6,821 nucleotides of DNA, taken from NCBI GenBank assembly GCA_030424825.1, contig JAUHWE010000256.1, positions 1 to 6,821 of the forward strand. The letters are read 5' to 3'. Shown here in pieces: positions 1 through 6,106 of this stretch (position 1 is its first letter; every line of letters starts with the position of its first letter). The stretch is from Verrucomicrobiia bacterium. Lineage in GTDB: Bacteria > Verrucomicrobiota > Verrucomicrobiia > Opitutales > Opitutaceae. A program made the translations under genes and the position numbers. The notes under the pieces were generated by a model that did not search any database, had not been told where the DNA came from, and was given only the letters and a program-made list of their open reading frames with translations.

Positions 1-55
1 ATACCTCGAAGCTTGTGGCAGACCCCGAGTGGTCGGTGGCTTCGTTGCTGACATT

Positions 56-124
56 GGTAGCGGGCGATCTCCGAGCGCCCATTGCCATATCTATCGTGTG
101 GGCGCTCGGAGATCGCCCGCTACC
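56..124. repeat. Palindromic REP doublet (REPIN-like), copy 1
   Basis: Two perfectly complementary 25-base arms (56-80 and 100-124) flank a 19-base spacer. Each arm begins G-GTAG and contains GGGCG...CGCCC, so one arm can fold alone: GGGCG pairs with CGCCC, then one A/G mismatch, then TC pairs with GA around a TCC loop. A GTAG foot plus an imperfect hairpin, present as an inverted pair, is the known layout of REP sequences mobilised by REP-associated tyrosine transposases (RAYTs). A near-identical copy lies at 6107-6175 in the same orientation. The bases just left of the palindrome (40-55) are also shared, 13 of 16 matching. The mobilising enzyme is inferred; no transposase is in the window. 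A transcript could form a very stable hairpin, but no T-run follows it, so it is not a classical terminator. Confidence 0.9.
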
Positions 125-128
125 TTAA

Positions 129-375
129 AATGCCTCGGGGCTCTTGACTCGGCGTAGTTCTGCGAACGAAGACGGTTGCCCCGGGGATATTTACTAGACA
201 TGCTCTTAGGTGCATTTTTTCATACACTGGCAGTCTCGCTAGGGACTGCCAACCATCCAACTCAGATGTTCAACGCTAACCCCAGGAGCCGTGCTGCGGC
301 TTCGTTCAACAAGACTGTCGACTCAATGAGCGCTCGTGTGCCGATTGAGTCACTCTGTCGTTCGAAGAATCGAAA
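129..375. other. Non-coding leader with several small hairpins
   Basis: I see no convincing gene here. Three inverted repeats are visible: GGCAGTC/GACTGCC at 229-235 and 244-250, AGCCG/CGGCT at 287-291 and 297-301, and GACTCAAT/ATTGAGTC at 320-327 and 344-351. The last can be enclosed by CTTCG/CGAAG (300-304 and 363-367), just before the start codon at 376. A 70-codon frame from a TTG at 176 crosses all of these and overlaps the next gene; I regard it as spurious. The stretch could be a structured 5' untranslated region or a scar of recombination; neither is shown. Confidence 0.45.
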
Positions 376-1212
376 ATGGAGATCGTAGCTGCCAATTGGG
401 AGGATTGGGCTTTCCGCATATTTGGGATTGTGGGCATGCTTGGCGTGCTTGCTGGGTTCCTGTATTCAACTGTTGGACGTATTTACGGCTTTCACAAACC
501 GTTTGATTGGCGAGGAGGAGGGAAGTCTACCTTTTGGGGTGAAATGGCGGTTTACGTCTTTATCCTTGTTTGGTTATTAGGATTTTCTGGAATCCTAGGA
601 CAGGCATGGATCTATTTCCTGCCGTTTGCCATTCTATCCTGGATTTTCGGATTCATCGAGCAACACCGAGCGAACAAAAGAGCAAGGAGGGAGGGTTTCG
701 AAGAAGAAGAAGACCCTATTGAAAAATTTGGTGAGGAGCTGGATCGACTCGAAAACGAAGAAAGAATTGCCAAAGGGGTCGATCCGATCCCTGCGGAGGA
801 TTCCGCCGGAGCAAAAACGGCAGCTGGAGATGGTCGATTCGATGTCTGGACACAGATTCTGAAGTGGGTGCTTCTATCGCCGCTGATTTTGGCTGGGGCT
901 TGTATTGCGACATTTTTCCTTGGGCCAATTTTAGGCTGGGATAAAAGCGCTACAGACATTCCTTGGATGCTCATGGGGATCTTTGTGTTTGTATTTTTAT
1001 TTCTATTCTTCGGCATTCCGGGCTTTTTTGGTGTATACATAATGATCGCAGCGACCAAGAATTTCATTTCAGGCAAACAGAAAACAAAGACTGCCCTGTT
1101 GAGTCTAATGATGGGGGGAGCCATCAGTGTGGCCTTTTCCTACTTTGCCATAATGGTTGCCCAACTTATCCATAGGGCATCAGTAGAAATGTTAGAGCAT
1201 CTGAGTCAATAG
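376..1212 (+). CDS. Unrecognised multi-pass membrane protein with acidic cytoplasmic-type loop
   Basis: A 278-residue protein that I cannot assign to a family. Hydrophobic segments suggest about six membrane helices: residues 12-33, 56-76, 78-94, 163-187, 196-225 and 240-265. Helices 2 and 3 are almost continuous, and the fifth is very rich in Phe. Between helices 3 and 4 lies a hydrophilic loop (about 95-160) that starts basic (RANKRARR), turns strongly acidic (FEEEEDPIEKFGEELDRLEN) and ends in an Ala/Gly-rich linker. By the positive-inside rule the basic patch suggests the loop is cytoplasmic. No catalytic motif, heme site or transporter signature is evident. The ATG at 376 is the natural start, though no strong Shine-Dalgarno precedes it. 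The next gene follows on the same strand after 80 bases; cotranscription is possible. A true coding sequence is likely from its length and coherent helix pattern. Confidence 0.75.
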   Translation: MEIVAANWEDWAFRIFGIVGMLGVLAGFLYSTVGRIYGFHKPFDWRGGGKSTFWGEMAVYVFILVWLLGFSGILGQAWIYFLPFAILSWIFGFIEQHRANKRARREGFEEEEDPIEKFGEELDRLENEERIAKGVDPIPAEDSAGAKTAAGDGRFDVWTQILKWVLLSPLILAGACIATFFLGPILGWDKSATDIPWMLMGIFVFVFLFLFFGIPGFFGVYIMIAATKNFISGKQKTKTALLSLMMGGAISVAFSYFAIMVAQLIHRASVEMLEHLSQ

Positions 1213-1292
1213 GTCAAAAACATGCATATAGATACTATGGACTGCTGATTCTCTGCTTCTTTCATGAATCTAGAACAGAGTTTTTATAAGAC

Positions 1293-1640
1293 ATGGAAAT
1301 TATTTTATGGATACTGCTAGTCGCAAGTGGTCTAACTTGCTATTTCCTGTTTAGTCAGCGCCGAAACAATTTCGAGTTTGTCGTCGAATCCGTGGAAGAC
1401 CATGAGGGAAACGCCAGCGTAGTTGGTTACGTTCATTCCGGCGTTGTCGGATTGAGCCAATACGTCTTTTTCAGAAGGTTGAACCACACCGTTTCGGCGA
1501 GAGTAATAGGAATAATGCAAAATGGAAAGCTTCAGCATTTAGCAAAGAAGGGCCAGAGGGTCAGTTTGGCTCTAGACGGTGTGAGCCCATCCGAGATAAA
1601 AAATGGATACCGCTTATTCACTAATAAAAGCCGTGTCTAG
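1293..1640 (+). CDS. Membrane-anchored EF-Tu domain II-like small protein
   Basis: A 115-residue protein. Residues 4-20 form one hydrophobic helix followed by QRR, fitting a signal anchor. Residues 27-112 read like the beta-barrel domain II of translational GTPases (GTP_EFTU_D2 type). There is an F-V-V-E-S-V-E opening strand, G-Y-V-H-S-G-V-V then L-S-Q-Y-V in place of the usual G-x-(I/V)-x-x-G-x-(I/V)-x-x-G-D-x-(I/V), V-I-G-I-M-Q-N-G, A-K-K-G-Q-R-V-S-L-A-L-D-G-V, and a closing S-E-I-K-N-G-Y-R-L. That last stretch matches the family's habitual 'L-x-G-(I/V)-x-x-x-(D/E)-I-x-x-G-x-x-L' ending. The GTPase domain and its P-loop are absent, so it should not hydrolyse GTP. The fold match rests on pattern recognition only. 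Function is unknown; a scaffold, binding or secretion-linked role is speculation. The ATG at 1293 gives a complete anchor. Confidence 0.7.
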   Translation: MEIILWILLVASGLTCYFLFSQRRNNFEFVVESVEDHEGNASVVGYVHSGVVGLSQYVFFRRLNHTVSARVIGIMQNGKLQHLAKKGQRVSLALDGVSPSEIKNGYRLFTNKSRV

Positions 1641-1680
1641 CAAACTGGGAAGTGACTCCATTGACCACCACCAAGGGAAA

Positions 1681-1703
1681 AGTCGACGGATTGACGTTCG
1701 ACT
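1681..1703 (+). promoter_or_regulatory. Candidate operator/-35 region before the antitoxin gene
   Basis: An inverted repeat AGTCGA/TCGACT (1681-1686 and 1698-1703) encloses TTGACG (1691-1696), which resembles a sigma-70 -35 box. No good -10 box is found at the usual 16-18 base spacing. The site lies about 50 bases before the antitoxin start, where toxin-antitoxin operons commonly carry an autoregulatory operator. The evidence is weak. Confidence 0.25.
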
Positions 1704-1749
1704 AAAAATTGAGTTCGCGTTTATCCGAAATTTGACCAAGTTCCAAGTT

Positions 1750-1965
1750 ATGACACGCATTCAGACACTCAAGGCAGAGGCTATGGGCTTGACCGATGCC
1801 GAGAGAGCAACCCTAGCGTCGGACCTGCTCTGCTCCCTGCCAGCAACTCTTTCAGACGAAGACGAAGGTGTTTCCGAGGCACTCAGAAGAGATGCTGATC
1901 TATCATCAAATCCCTCATCTGAAATCAGTTGGAACGATCTTAAGAAAGAACTAGGTCGAGATTAG
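1750..1965 (+). CDS. Antitoxin, addiction module component (TIGR02574/PF09720-like)
   Basis: A 71-residue acidic protein. Its N-terminal half (MTRIQTLKAEAMGLTDAERA, then TLASDLLCSLP) matches the typical opening of the 'putative addiction module component' family, in which an amphipathic helix with L-(T/P)-x-x-E-R-x-x-L-A-x-x-L-L-x-S-L is followed by an acidic linker (SDEDEG). The C-terminal part ends S-W-N-D-L-K-K-E-L, like the family's 'ipWeel...l' tail, which wraps the toxin. Length is normal for the family (about 70-75). The frame is open from an ATG at 1603, but that start would overlap the previous gene and add 49 residues unlike the family, so ATG 1750 is preferred. Its TAG stop overlaps the toxin's GTG start by one base (TAGTG), implying translational coupling. 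Its expected role is to bind and neutralise the toxin from the next gene. Confidence 0.85.
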   Translation: MTRIQTLKAEAMGLTDAERATLASDLLCSLPATLSDEDEGVSEALRRDADLSSNPSSEISWNDLKKELGRD

Positions 1966-2258
1966 TGGGATTGGTTTTCCATAAACTAGTCCAACGAGAT
2001 CTCAGGATTGTCCTGAGCTACTACGAAGAAGAGGGTGGTTCTGCACTAGCGGACCGCTTCTTTCGTGAGCTCGACGTGCTCGTCCATGAGATCGAGAGTC
2101 ACCCAGCCCGATTCCGTAAGGTGGCTGGAAAGCTCAGAAGGGCCGATCTGAAGAGATTTCCCTACCACCTGCTCTTCACTGAAGGAGCAAACGGAATTCG
2201 GGTTTTGGTATTACGCCACCACAGGCGAAATCCGCGCTTTGGAATGCAAAGAAGATGA
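1965..2258 (+). CDS. ParE/RelE-superfamily toxin
   Basis: A 97-residue basic protein of the ParE-type plasmid-stabilisation family (PF05016-like). Visible family traits are the N-terminal helical hairpin (RDLRIVLSYYEEEGGSALAD and R-F-F-R-E-L-D, residues 11-37), I-x-x-x-P-x-x-F-R (43-51), R-R-A-D-L-K-R-F-P-Y-H-L-L-F (58-71) and the closing strand I-R-V-L-V-L-R-H-H-R-R-N-P (78-90). The R-x-F-P-Y and H-x-R-R-(N/D)-P signatures are highly typical. ParE proteins poison DNA gyrase and RelE proteins cleave mRNA on the ribosome; the sequence alone does not decide which applies. The GTG start overlaps the antitoxin stop; TTG at 1971 is an alternative. It appears intact, with no frameshift. Such pairs often mark mobile or recently acquired DNA, consistent with the gene-poor stretch that follows. 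Confidence 0.88.
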   Translation: MGLVFHKLVQRDLRIVLSYYEEEGGSALADRFFRELDVLVHEIESHPARFRKVAGKLRRADLKRFPYHLLFTEGANGIRVLVLRHHRRNPRFGMQRR

Positions 2259-2928
2259 GGTCCAGCTAGGTAGCTCGTACAACTCCGGCCATCGCTCCAC
2301 GATAATCTCGGAGTATGGCTTTGCAAGCAGTCGTGTATTGAAAACAGCTTTAACCGTCCTGCTAGTCACGCTTATGCCCTTCTCACTATTCGGAAGAAAA
2401 CGATTTAACCAATACGGCTGCTTAGGGATATGCAGGCCTACCTTTCAAACTGTTGGAGAATCTATTTAAGGGATCTCCAGTCCATTTCTTTATAGAGTAA
2501 AGAGTGACAGGATTCGAATTACATTAATCCGCCACAATAGGCAAAAGCGGGAATATGGCTCGATAAGAATCTGAATCGAATCAATCGATTGATACTTATT
2601 GTGTCTTCTCCGATACTCGGAATATTAGTTGCCTAGGCGTTGTAACGGAAGTATTTAGAATCTCGATTAACTAAGAGAGTGTCTAAAAATAGAATTTTTC
2701 GCGTGAATCGAACTGTAGGGCGGGGCGTCGGAGAACCCGACCTGTCGGTGGTTGACCCGTCGATTAGGATGAATGTCGCCTCGGCGAGACGACCTACAAA
2801 GTGATAGTCGGTAAAAATGTAACCATAGGATGGTTTGGTTGAGACTTATTGGGCATTTATTTAGAAAACTACCTTCTAGGTAAACGCTAGCATGGTGATC
2901 AAACTATTTTGATGCTCCTTTAAATTCT
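2259..2928. other. Gene-poor 670-bp stretch
   Basis: I see no convincing intact gene. Contents noted: a TTG-initiated stretch at 2338 reading like a signal peptide (M-K-T-A-L-T-V-L-L-V-T-L) that stops at 2467-2469; a tRNA 3'-end-like string on the minus strand at 2501-2520; a perfect 14-bp palindrome ATCAATCGATTGAT at 2580-2593; an A/T hairpin AAAAAT/ATTTTT at 2685-2699; a REP-like inverted pair at 2714-2798; and an AT-rich ATCAAA/TTTGAT hairpin at 2898-2913, just past the end of the minus-strand cytochrome gene. The last has no G/C-rich stem and is at best a weak transcript end. The overall impression is decayed or recombined DNA between convergent transcription units. Confidence 0.5.
2714..2798. 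repeat. REP-like inverted pair, second family
   Basis: The element is bounded by TGTAGG (2714-2719) and CCTACA (2793-2798). Read on the minus strand, its right half is GTAG followed by a compact hairpin, GTCGTCTC-GCC-GAGGCGAC (2793-2775), eight pairs including one G/T wobble. The left half starts GTAGGGCGGGGCG and contains a GTCGG/CCGAC stem (2727-2731 and 2737-2741) but is more degenerate. GTAG-footed hairpins facing each other are the layout of a REP doublet. The sequence differs from the 56-124 palindrome, so this is a separate and older-looking family. Confidence 0.6.
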
Positions 2929-5900
2929 CTAATTTATCCGTTTAAACAGCGGCTGCGAGGACTGGATATACGAGAAGAGATCGGTGAGGGAGGCGGCGTC
3001 GAGGCCGGTGAGGAGTCCGGGGGGCATGAGGGAAATGCCGGCGCTTTGCATGCTTTCGATGTTGGATTGCTCGATGGGGACGGGTTGGCCTCCGGCGGGG
3101 CGGAGGACAATGACGTGTTCGTCCTGGTCGGCGATGAACCCGGCTAGGGTTTGGCCGTCCTTGGTTTTGATGATGTAGTTTTCGTATCCCTCTCTGATTT
3201 CCGCGTTGGGGCGTAAAATGGCCACTAGCAGGCTTTGCAGATCCTGGCGTTGGTAACCGGTCAATTCGGGTCCGATATTCCCGCCTTCAGAATGAAGCGT
3301 GTGGCAGGCGGCGCAGCGTTGGGTGTAGAGGTCTTTCCCGTGGTAGGGGTCGGGCACATGGGAGTCGCTGTAGAGAAGGGAGCGCACTTGCTCGATTTCG
3401 TCGTGTTGCGAGTCGGCGCTATCGGCGGACTCTGCCCAGATGGCATCGATGGTCGCATTGAGGGCTGAGTCGTCGAGGTGACGAAGGCTCGTGATGGCCG
3501 AAGGAGGGACGAGGTTTTTAGCAATCGCCCCCGATTGAACCTTGCTCAACCAATGGGCGGCCCAGTTGGTCCGGCTCGAAAGAAGGGTTTGGGCAGCGGT
3601 TTTCAGATTGTCTGAAAAATTTGGGTACAACTGAGATATGTGGATGCCGACTCTGGGATCGTCGTAGGCTCGCAAGGCCGATAGCGCGACTTCCTGGGTT
3701 GGTTCGCTAAAGTCTTCGAACGCTTCGAGCAGGGTGCCCAGGAGGGCGGGTTGCGGGACTTCTCCCAAGGTTTCGATGATCCTCTGGAGATCGACTTCGC
3801 TGGTGGCGGCGCTGGTCAGAGCGGCTTTGGTTCGCACGATTGACTCCGGGATCCGTTGGCGGAGCTGCATAGCCAGAGAGCCGCCGCCTGCCTTGCTGAG
3901 TTCGCTCAGGAGCTCTTCGGGCAAACCGGTCATGGAGCGGCCCCGATAAGCTTCCTCGAAGCCAGCCAGTAGCGGATCCTTTGCGGATTGGCTCGGGGCG
4001 AGGCTCAAGAGCCGGGCGCATTCCCTTAGATAATCCCGGCTTCCCTCCGCCGCCAATCGCCTCATTGTGAGATTCAGCATCGGCTTTTGGACCATGGCGT
4101 ATTCAAAAAGCGAGACATCTTCAAAGAGGTCGACGACTTGTCGGGGATCCTTGGTGGCAAAGGACTCCAGCGCCCACCAGACAAACGAAGGAACGTAGCG
4201 GTCAGAGGCATCCTCGTTGCGTTTGAGCAGTTCTTTCACGACGGCGAGACCCTCCGGCGTATGCAGACGTTTGGCGGAAGAGGCCAATTGCTGTCGGACT
4301 TCGATGTGAGGGTCCGAGCTCGCGATGGCTTTTAAAAGTGAATACTCTTCCTGGGTGGCGTCATAGTCATCCGCGATGAGGCGTATGGCCCATTTCCTTA
4401 CATGAGGATTGGAGTGGGCGAGAGCGACCTGCCGTTCAGCACGATCGAATTCTCCTAGTAAATTGATAACCCAGAGCGCCTCAAGGGCAGTCTGGCCGGT
4501 TTCCTTTCTGAGCCAATCTTGGAGGGTGGGGAGAATCGACTGGTCCTGTCGCTCGTTAAGGAGGCGACGGGCCGCATCCCGGTACCAGCGTCGATTGTCG
4601 CGAAGAAGCTCCGCCAGCTCTCGGGTGGACCGTTCGTTCAGGTCGATTTGCGGAAACCGGTAGGAGCCTTGGGGGCGAACGCGATAGATCCGTCCGTCCT
4701 TGGGGCTGAGGCGCCCTTGATGGTTTTCCATGTGGTTGATCTGCGAATCGTACCAGTCGGCGATGTAGAGCGCCCCATCGGGACCTGTATCCGTATAGAC
4801 GGGACGAAACCAGCGATCTTCGGAATCGACGATGAGATCGATGGATGCGGCGTGAAAGGTCGGGCCTTGGGGCACCAGATTGGAGGCGAGGACACGCCCG
4901 GCGAGAGGGTTCGTCGTAATCATCGATCCGTGGTACCGTTCGGGAAACGACGTTTCCTCATAGACGAGCAAGTTCGTGGTCACCCGCTGTGACGTGGGTT
5001 CTTCAATCCCGTCGAAGTAGTCGTAGGCGTGCGGATTGGAGAGCTCGCCATGCTTGCCGAAGTTCTTCCGGTTGTAGGAGCCTTGCATGAAGTGGTAGCC
5101 CAGCTTCCGGCCCTCGTTGGTGCCGGCGTAGAGCCGTCCTTTTGAATCGAACTGACAGCTCCACATATTGGATCCGCCTTCGGCGAAAATCTCGTAGATC
5201 CGCGTTTTGGGGTGATACCTCCAGATGAGTTGCCCCACGCTTTTGATCGGCGGGTCGTCTCGTCCTTCCACTTCGATGGCGGCCGTGACGGTGGAGCCTT
5301 GGGAGCCGTAGAGCCAGCCGTCCGGTCCCCAATTGAGGCTGCTGGCGATGGAGTGGGAATCTTCGATCCCGAAACCGCGCAAGTGGACTTCCGGCGTTCC
5401 CTCGACGATGTCGTCCTGGTTCTCGTCGCGATAGAAGAGAAGGTAAGGCGGCTGGAGCACCCAGACGCCGTCCCGGTCCCAGGCGACGCTGGTGACTAGG
5501 CTGAGCCCGTCCGCGAAGGTCTTTACCTGATCGAACGCGCCATCGCCATCGGAGTCTTCATGAATGGTAATGAGGTCCGCTCCGGGGACGTGGTCCGGGT
5601 GGCCGGGAGGGGCGGGCACCTGGTCGTACTTGTTTCTCCAGAAGGTGTCACGACTCTTGATTTCCAGTCCGGCAGGAGTGGGGTATTGCTTGTATTGCAC
5701 CACCCAGAGGCGGCCGCGCGCGTCGAAGCGCAGAAACGACGGTTGGGTGATGAGCGGTTCGGAAGCGATCAAGTCGATTTCGAGACCGTCTCCGGGGATT
5801 AGGCTGGCGAGTGATTCCGTCGCGGTGAGCCCGCCATCGGTCGCTATTTTAGGGCGCGGGTGATTGGCGTCTTGAGCGTGGGAAAGGGGAACTCCGATCG

Positions 5901-5952
5901 CCAACGCGATGCCGGCGAGAATCGGTTTTAGGGTAAATCTCCGTGGGTACAC
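2929..5952 (-). CDS. Secreted PVC-type dehydrogenase/HEAT/cytochrome c fusion protein
   Basis: With the GTG start at 5952 this is a 1007-residue protein. Residues 1-26 form a signal peptide (basic PRR..K, core ILAGIALAIGVPL, cleavage after SHA), so it is exported. Residues about 49-426 form a beta-propeller of the PVC 'membrane-bound dehydrogenase' type (TIGR02604-like), with blades such as RFDARGRLWVVQY, LNWGPDGWLYGSQGS and DTGPDGALYIADWYDSQI, plus an acidic D-S-D-G-D-G-A-F-D loop that may bind calcium. Residues about 440-810 are HEAT-like helices. Residues about 870-1000 are a PVC-type cytochrome c domain (TIGR02603-like) with one heme site C-A-A-C-H (880-884) and a likely axial Met (M976 in SLMPP). 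Expected role: periplasmic oxidation of a sugar or polyol with electrons passed to heme; the substrate is unknown. The frame is open to a TTG at 6105, but those 51 extra residues are encoded by repeat DNA and precede the signal peptide. GTG 5952 lacks a clear Shine-Dalgarno. A ThuA-like gene lies upstream on the same strand. Confidence 0.93.
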   Translation of the reverse strand: MYPRRFTLKPILAGIALAIGVPLSHAQDANHPRPKIATDGGLTATESLASLIPGDGLEIDLIASEPLITQPSFLRFDARGRLWVVQYKQYPTPAGLEIKSRDTFWRNKYDQVPAPPGHPDHVPGADLITIHEDSDGDGAFDQVKTFADGLSLVTSVAWDRDGVWVLQPPYLLFYRDENQDDIVEGTPEVHLRGFGIEDSHSIASSLNWGPDGWLYGSQGSTVTAAIEVEGRDDPPIKSVGQLIWRYHPKTRIYEIFAEGGSNMWSCQFDSKGRLYAGTNEGRKLGYHFMQGSYNRKNFGKHGELSNPHAYDYFDGIEEPTSQRVTTNLLVYEETSFPERYHGSMITTNPLAGRVLASNLVPQGPTFHAASIDLIVDSEDRWFRPVYTDTGPDGALYIADWYDSQINHMENHQGRLSPKDGRIYRVRPQGSYRFPQIDLNERSTRELAELLRDNRRWYRDAARRLLNERQDQSILPTLQDWLRKETGQTALEALWVINLLGEFDRAERQVALAHSNPHVRKWAIRLIADDYDATQEEYSLLKAIASSDPHIEVRQQLASSAKRLHTPEGLAVVKELLKRNEDASDRYVPSFVWWALESFATKDPRQVVDLFEDVSLFEYAMVQKPMLNLTMRRLAAEGSRDYLRECARLLSLAPSQSAKDPLLAGFEEAYRGRSMTGLPEELLSELSKAGGGSLAMQLRQRIPESIVRTKAALTSAATSEVDLQRIIETLGEVPQPALLGTLLEAFEDFSEPTQEVALSALRAYDDPRVGIHISQLYPNFSDNLKTAAQTLLSSRTNWAAHWLSKVQSGAIAKNLVPPSAITSLRHLDDSALNATIDAIWAESADSADSQHDEIEQVRSLLYSDSHVPDPYHGKDLYTQRCAACHTLHSEGGNIGPELTGYQRQDLQSLLVAILRPNAEIREGYENYIIKTKDGQTLAGFIADQDEHVIVLRPAGGQPVPIEQSNIESMQSAGISLMPPGLLTGLDAASLTDLFSYIQSSQPLFKRIN

Positions 5953-6039
5953 GGCGGCGATGATTGGGCTCGAATATAGCGGGGTCGAGCGAAAAGAAAG
6001 GGGGACGGGGTGTGGAACGTGGAGGTGATCTTCTTCTGC

Positions 6040-6064
6040 GGTCGGCGCAAGCGACGCCCCTACA
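6040..6064 (-). repeat. Single REP-like unit (GTAGGGGCGTCG type)
   Basis: On the minus strand this reads TGTAGGGGCGTCGCTTGCGC followed by CGACC. It has a GTAG foot and partly complementary halves (GGCG/CGCC or GTCG/CGAC, but not one clean stem). Its beginning resembles the 2714-2798 element (TGTAGGG, GCGTCG, CCGACC), which suggests the same or a sister family. No inverted partner is evident nearby, so it is a single or decayed unit. Confidence 0.45.
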
Positions 6065-6106
6065 TGGGATGTGCTATCTTGAGGACCCGACTTCGTTGCG
6101 GTCAAT

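Noticed and set aside
56..124. A CRISPR or rho-independent terminator reading of the palindromes.
   Set aside because: There is no regular repeat-spacer array and no T-run after the stem on either strand.
3..128. An open plus-strand frame from the left edge that runs through the first palindrome and ends in WALGDRPLP then TAA.
   Set aside because: Most of it is the repeat translated (VAGDLRAPIA...WALGDRPLP), and only about 18 residues precede it. That is too little to claim the 3' end of a gene.
268..351. Integron attC-like boxes (GTTCAAC twice, AACGCTAAC).
   Set aside because: The two GTTCAAC boxes are direct rather than opposed, no matching GTTRRRY box closes the structure, and no integrase or cassette array is visible.
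176..388. A 70-codon plus-strand frame starting with TTG.
   Set aside because: It lies across three hairpins, overlaps the better-supported gene at 376 and shows no recognisable domain.
612..1124. A 170-codon minus-strand frame opposite the multi-pass membrane protein.
   Set aside because: It is Ser/Pro/Lys-rich without domain logic, and the opposite strand encodes a coherent set of membrane helices.
1603..1749. An N-terminal extension of the antitoxin gene from ATG 1603.
   Set aside because: It overlaps the preceding gene's 3' end and adds 49 residues not seen in this antitoxin family. ATG 1750 gives the normal length and start motif.
2264..2275. A short AGCTA-GG-TAGCT inverted repeat just after the toxin gene as a terminator.
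   Set aside because: The two-base loop is too short for a stable hairpin and no T-tract follows.
4519..4992. A 157-codon plus-strand frame inside the cytochrome gene.
   Set aside because: It is an antisense shadow of a clearly recognisable propeller/HEAT region; long antisense frames are common in G/C-rich DNA.
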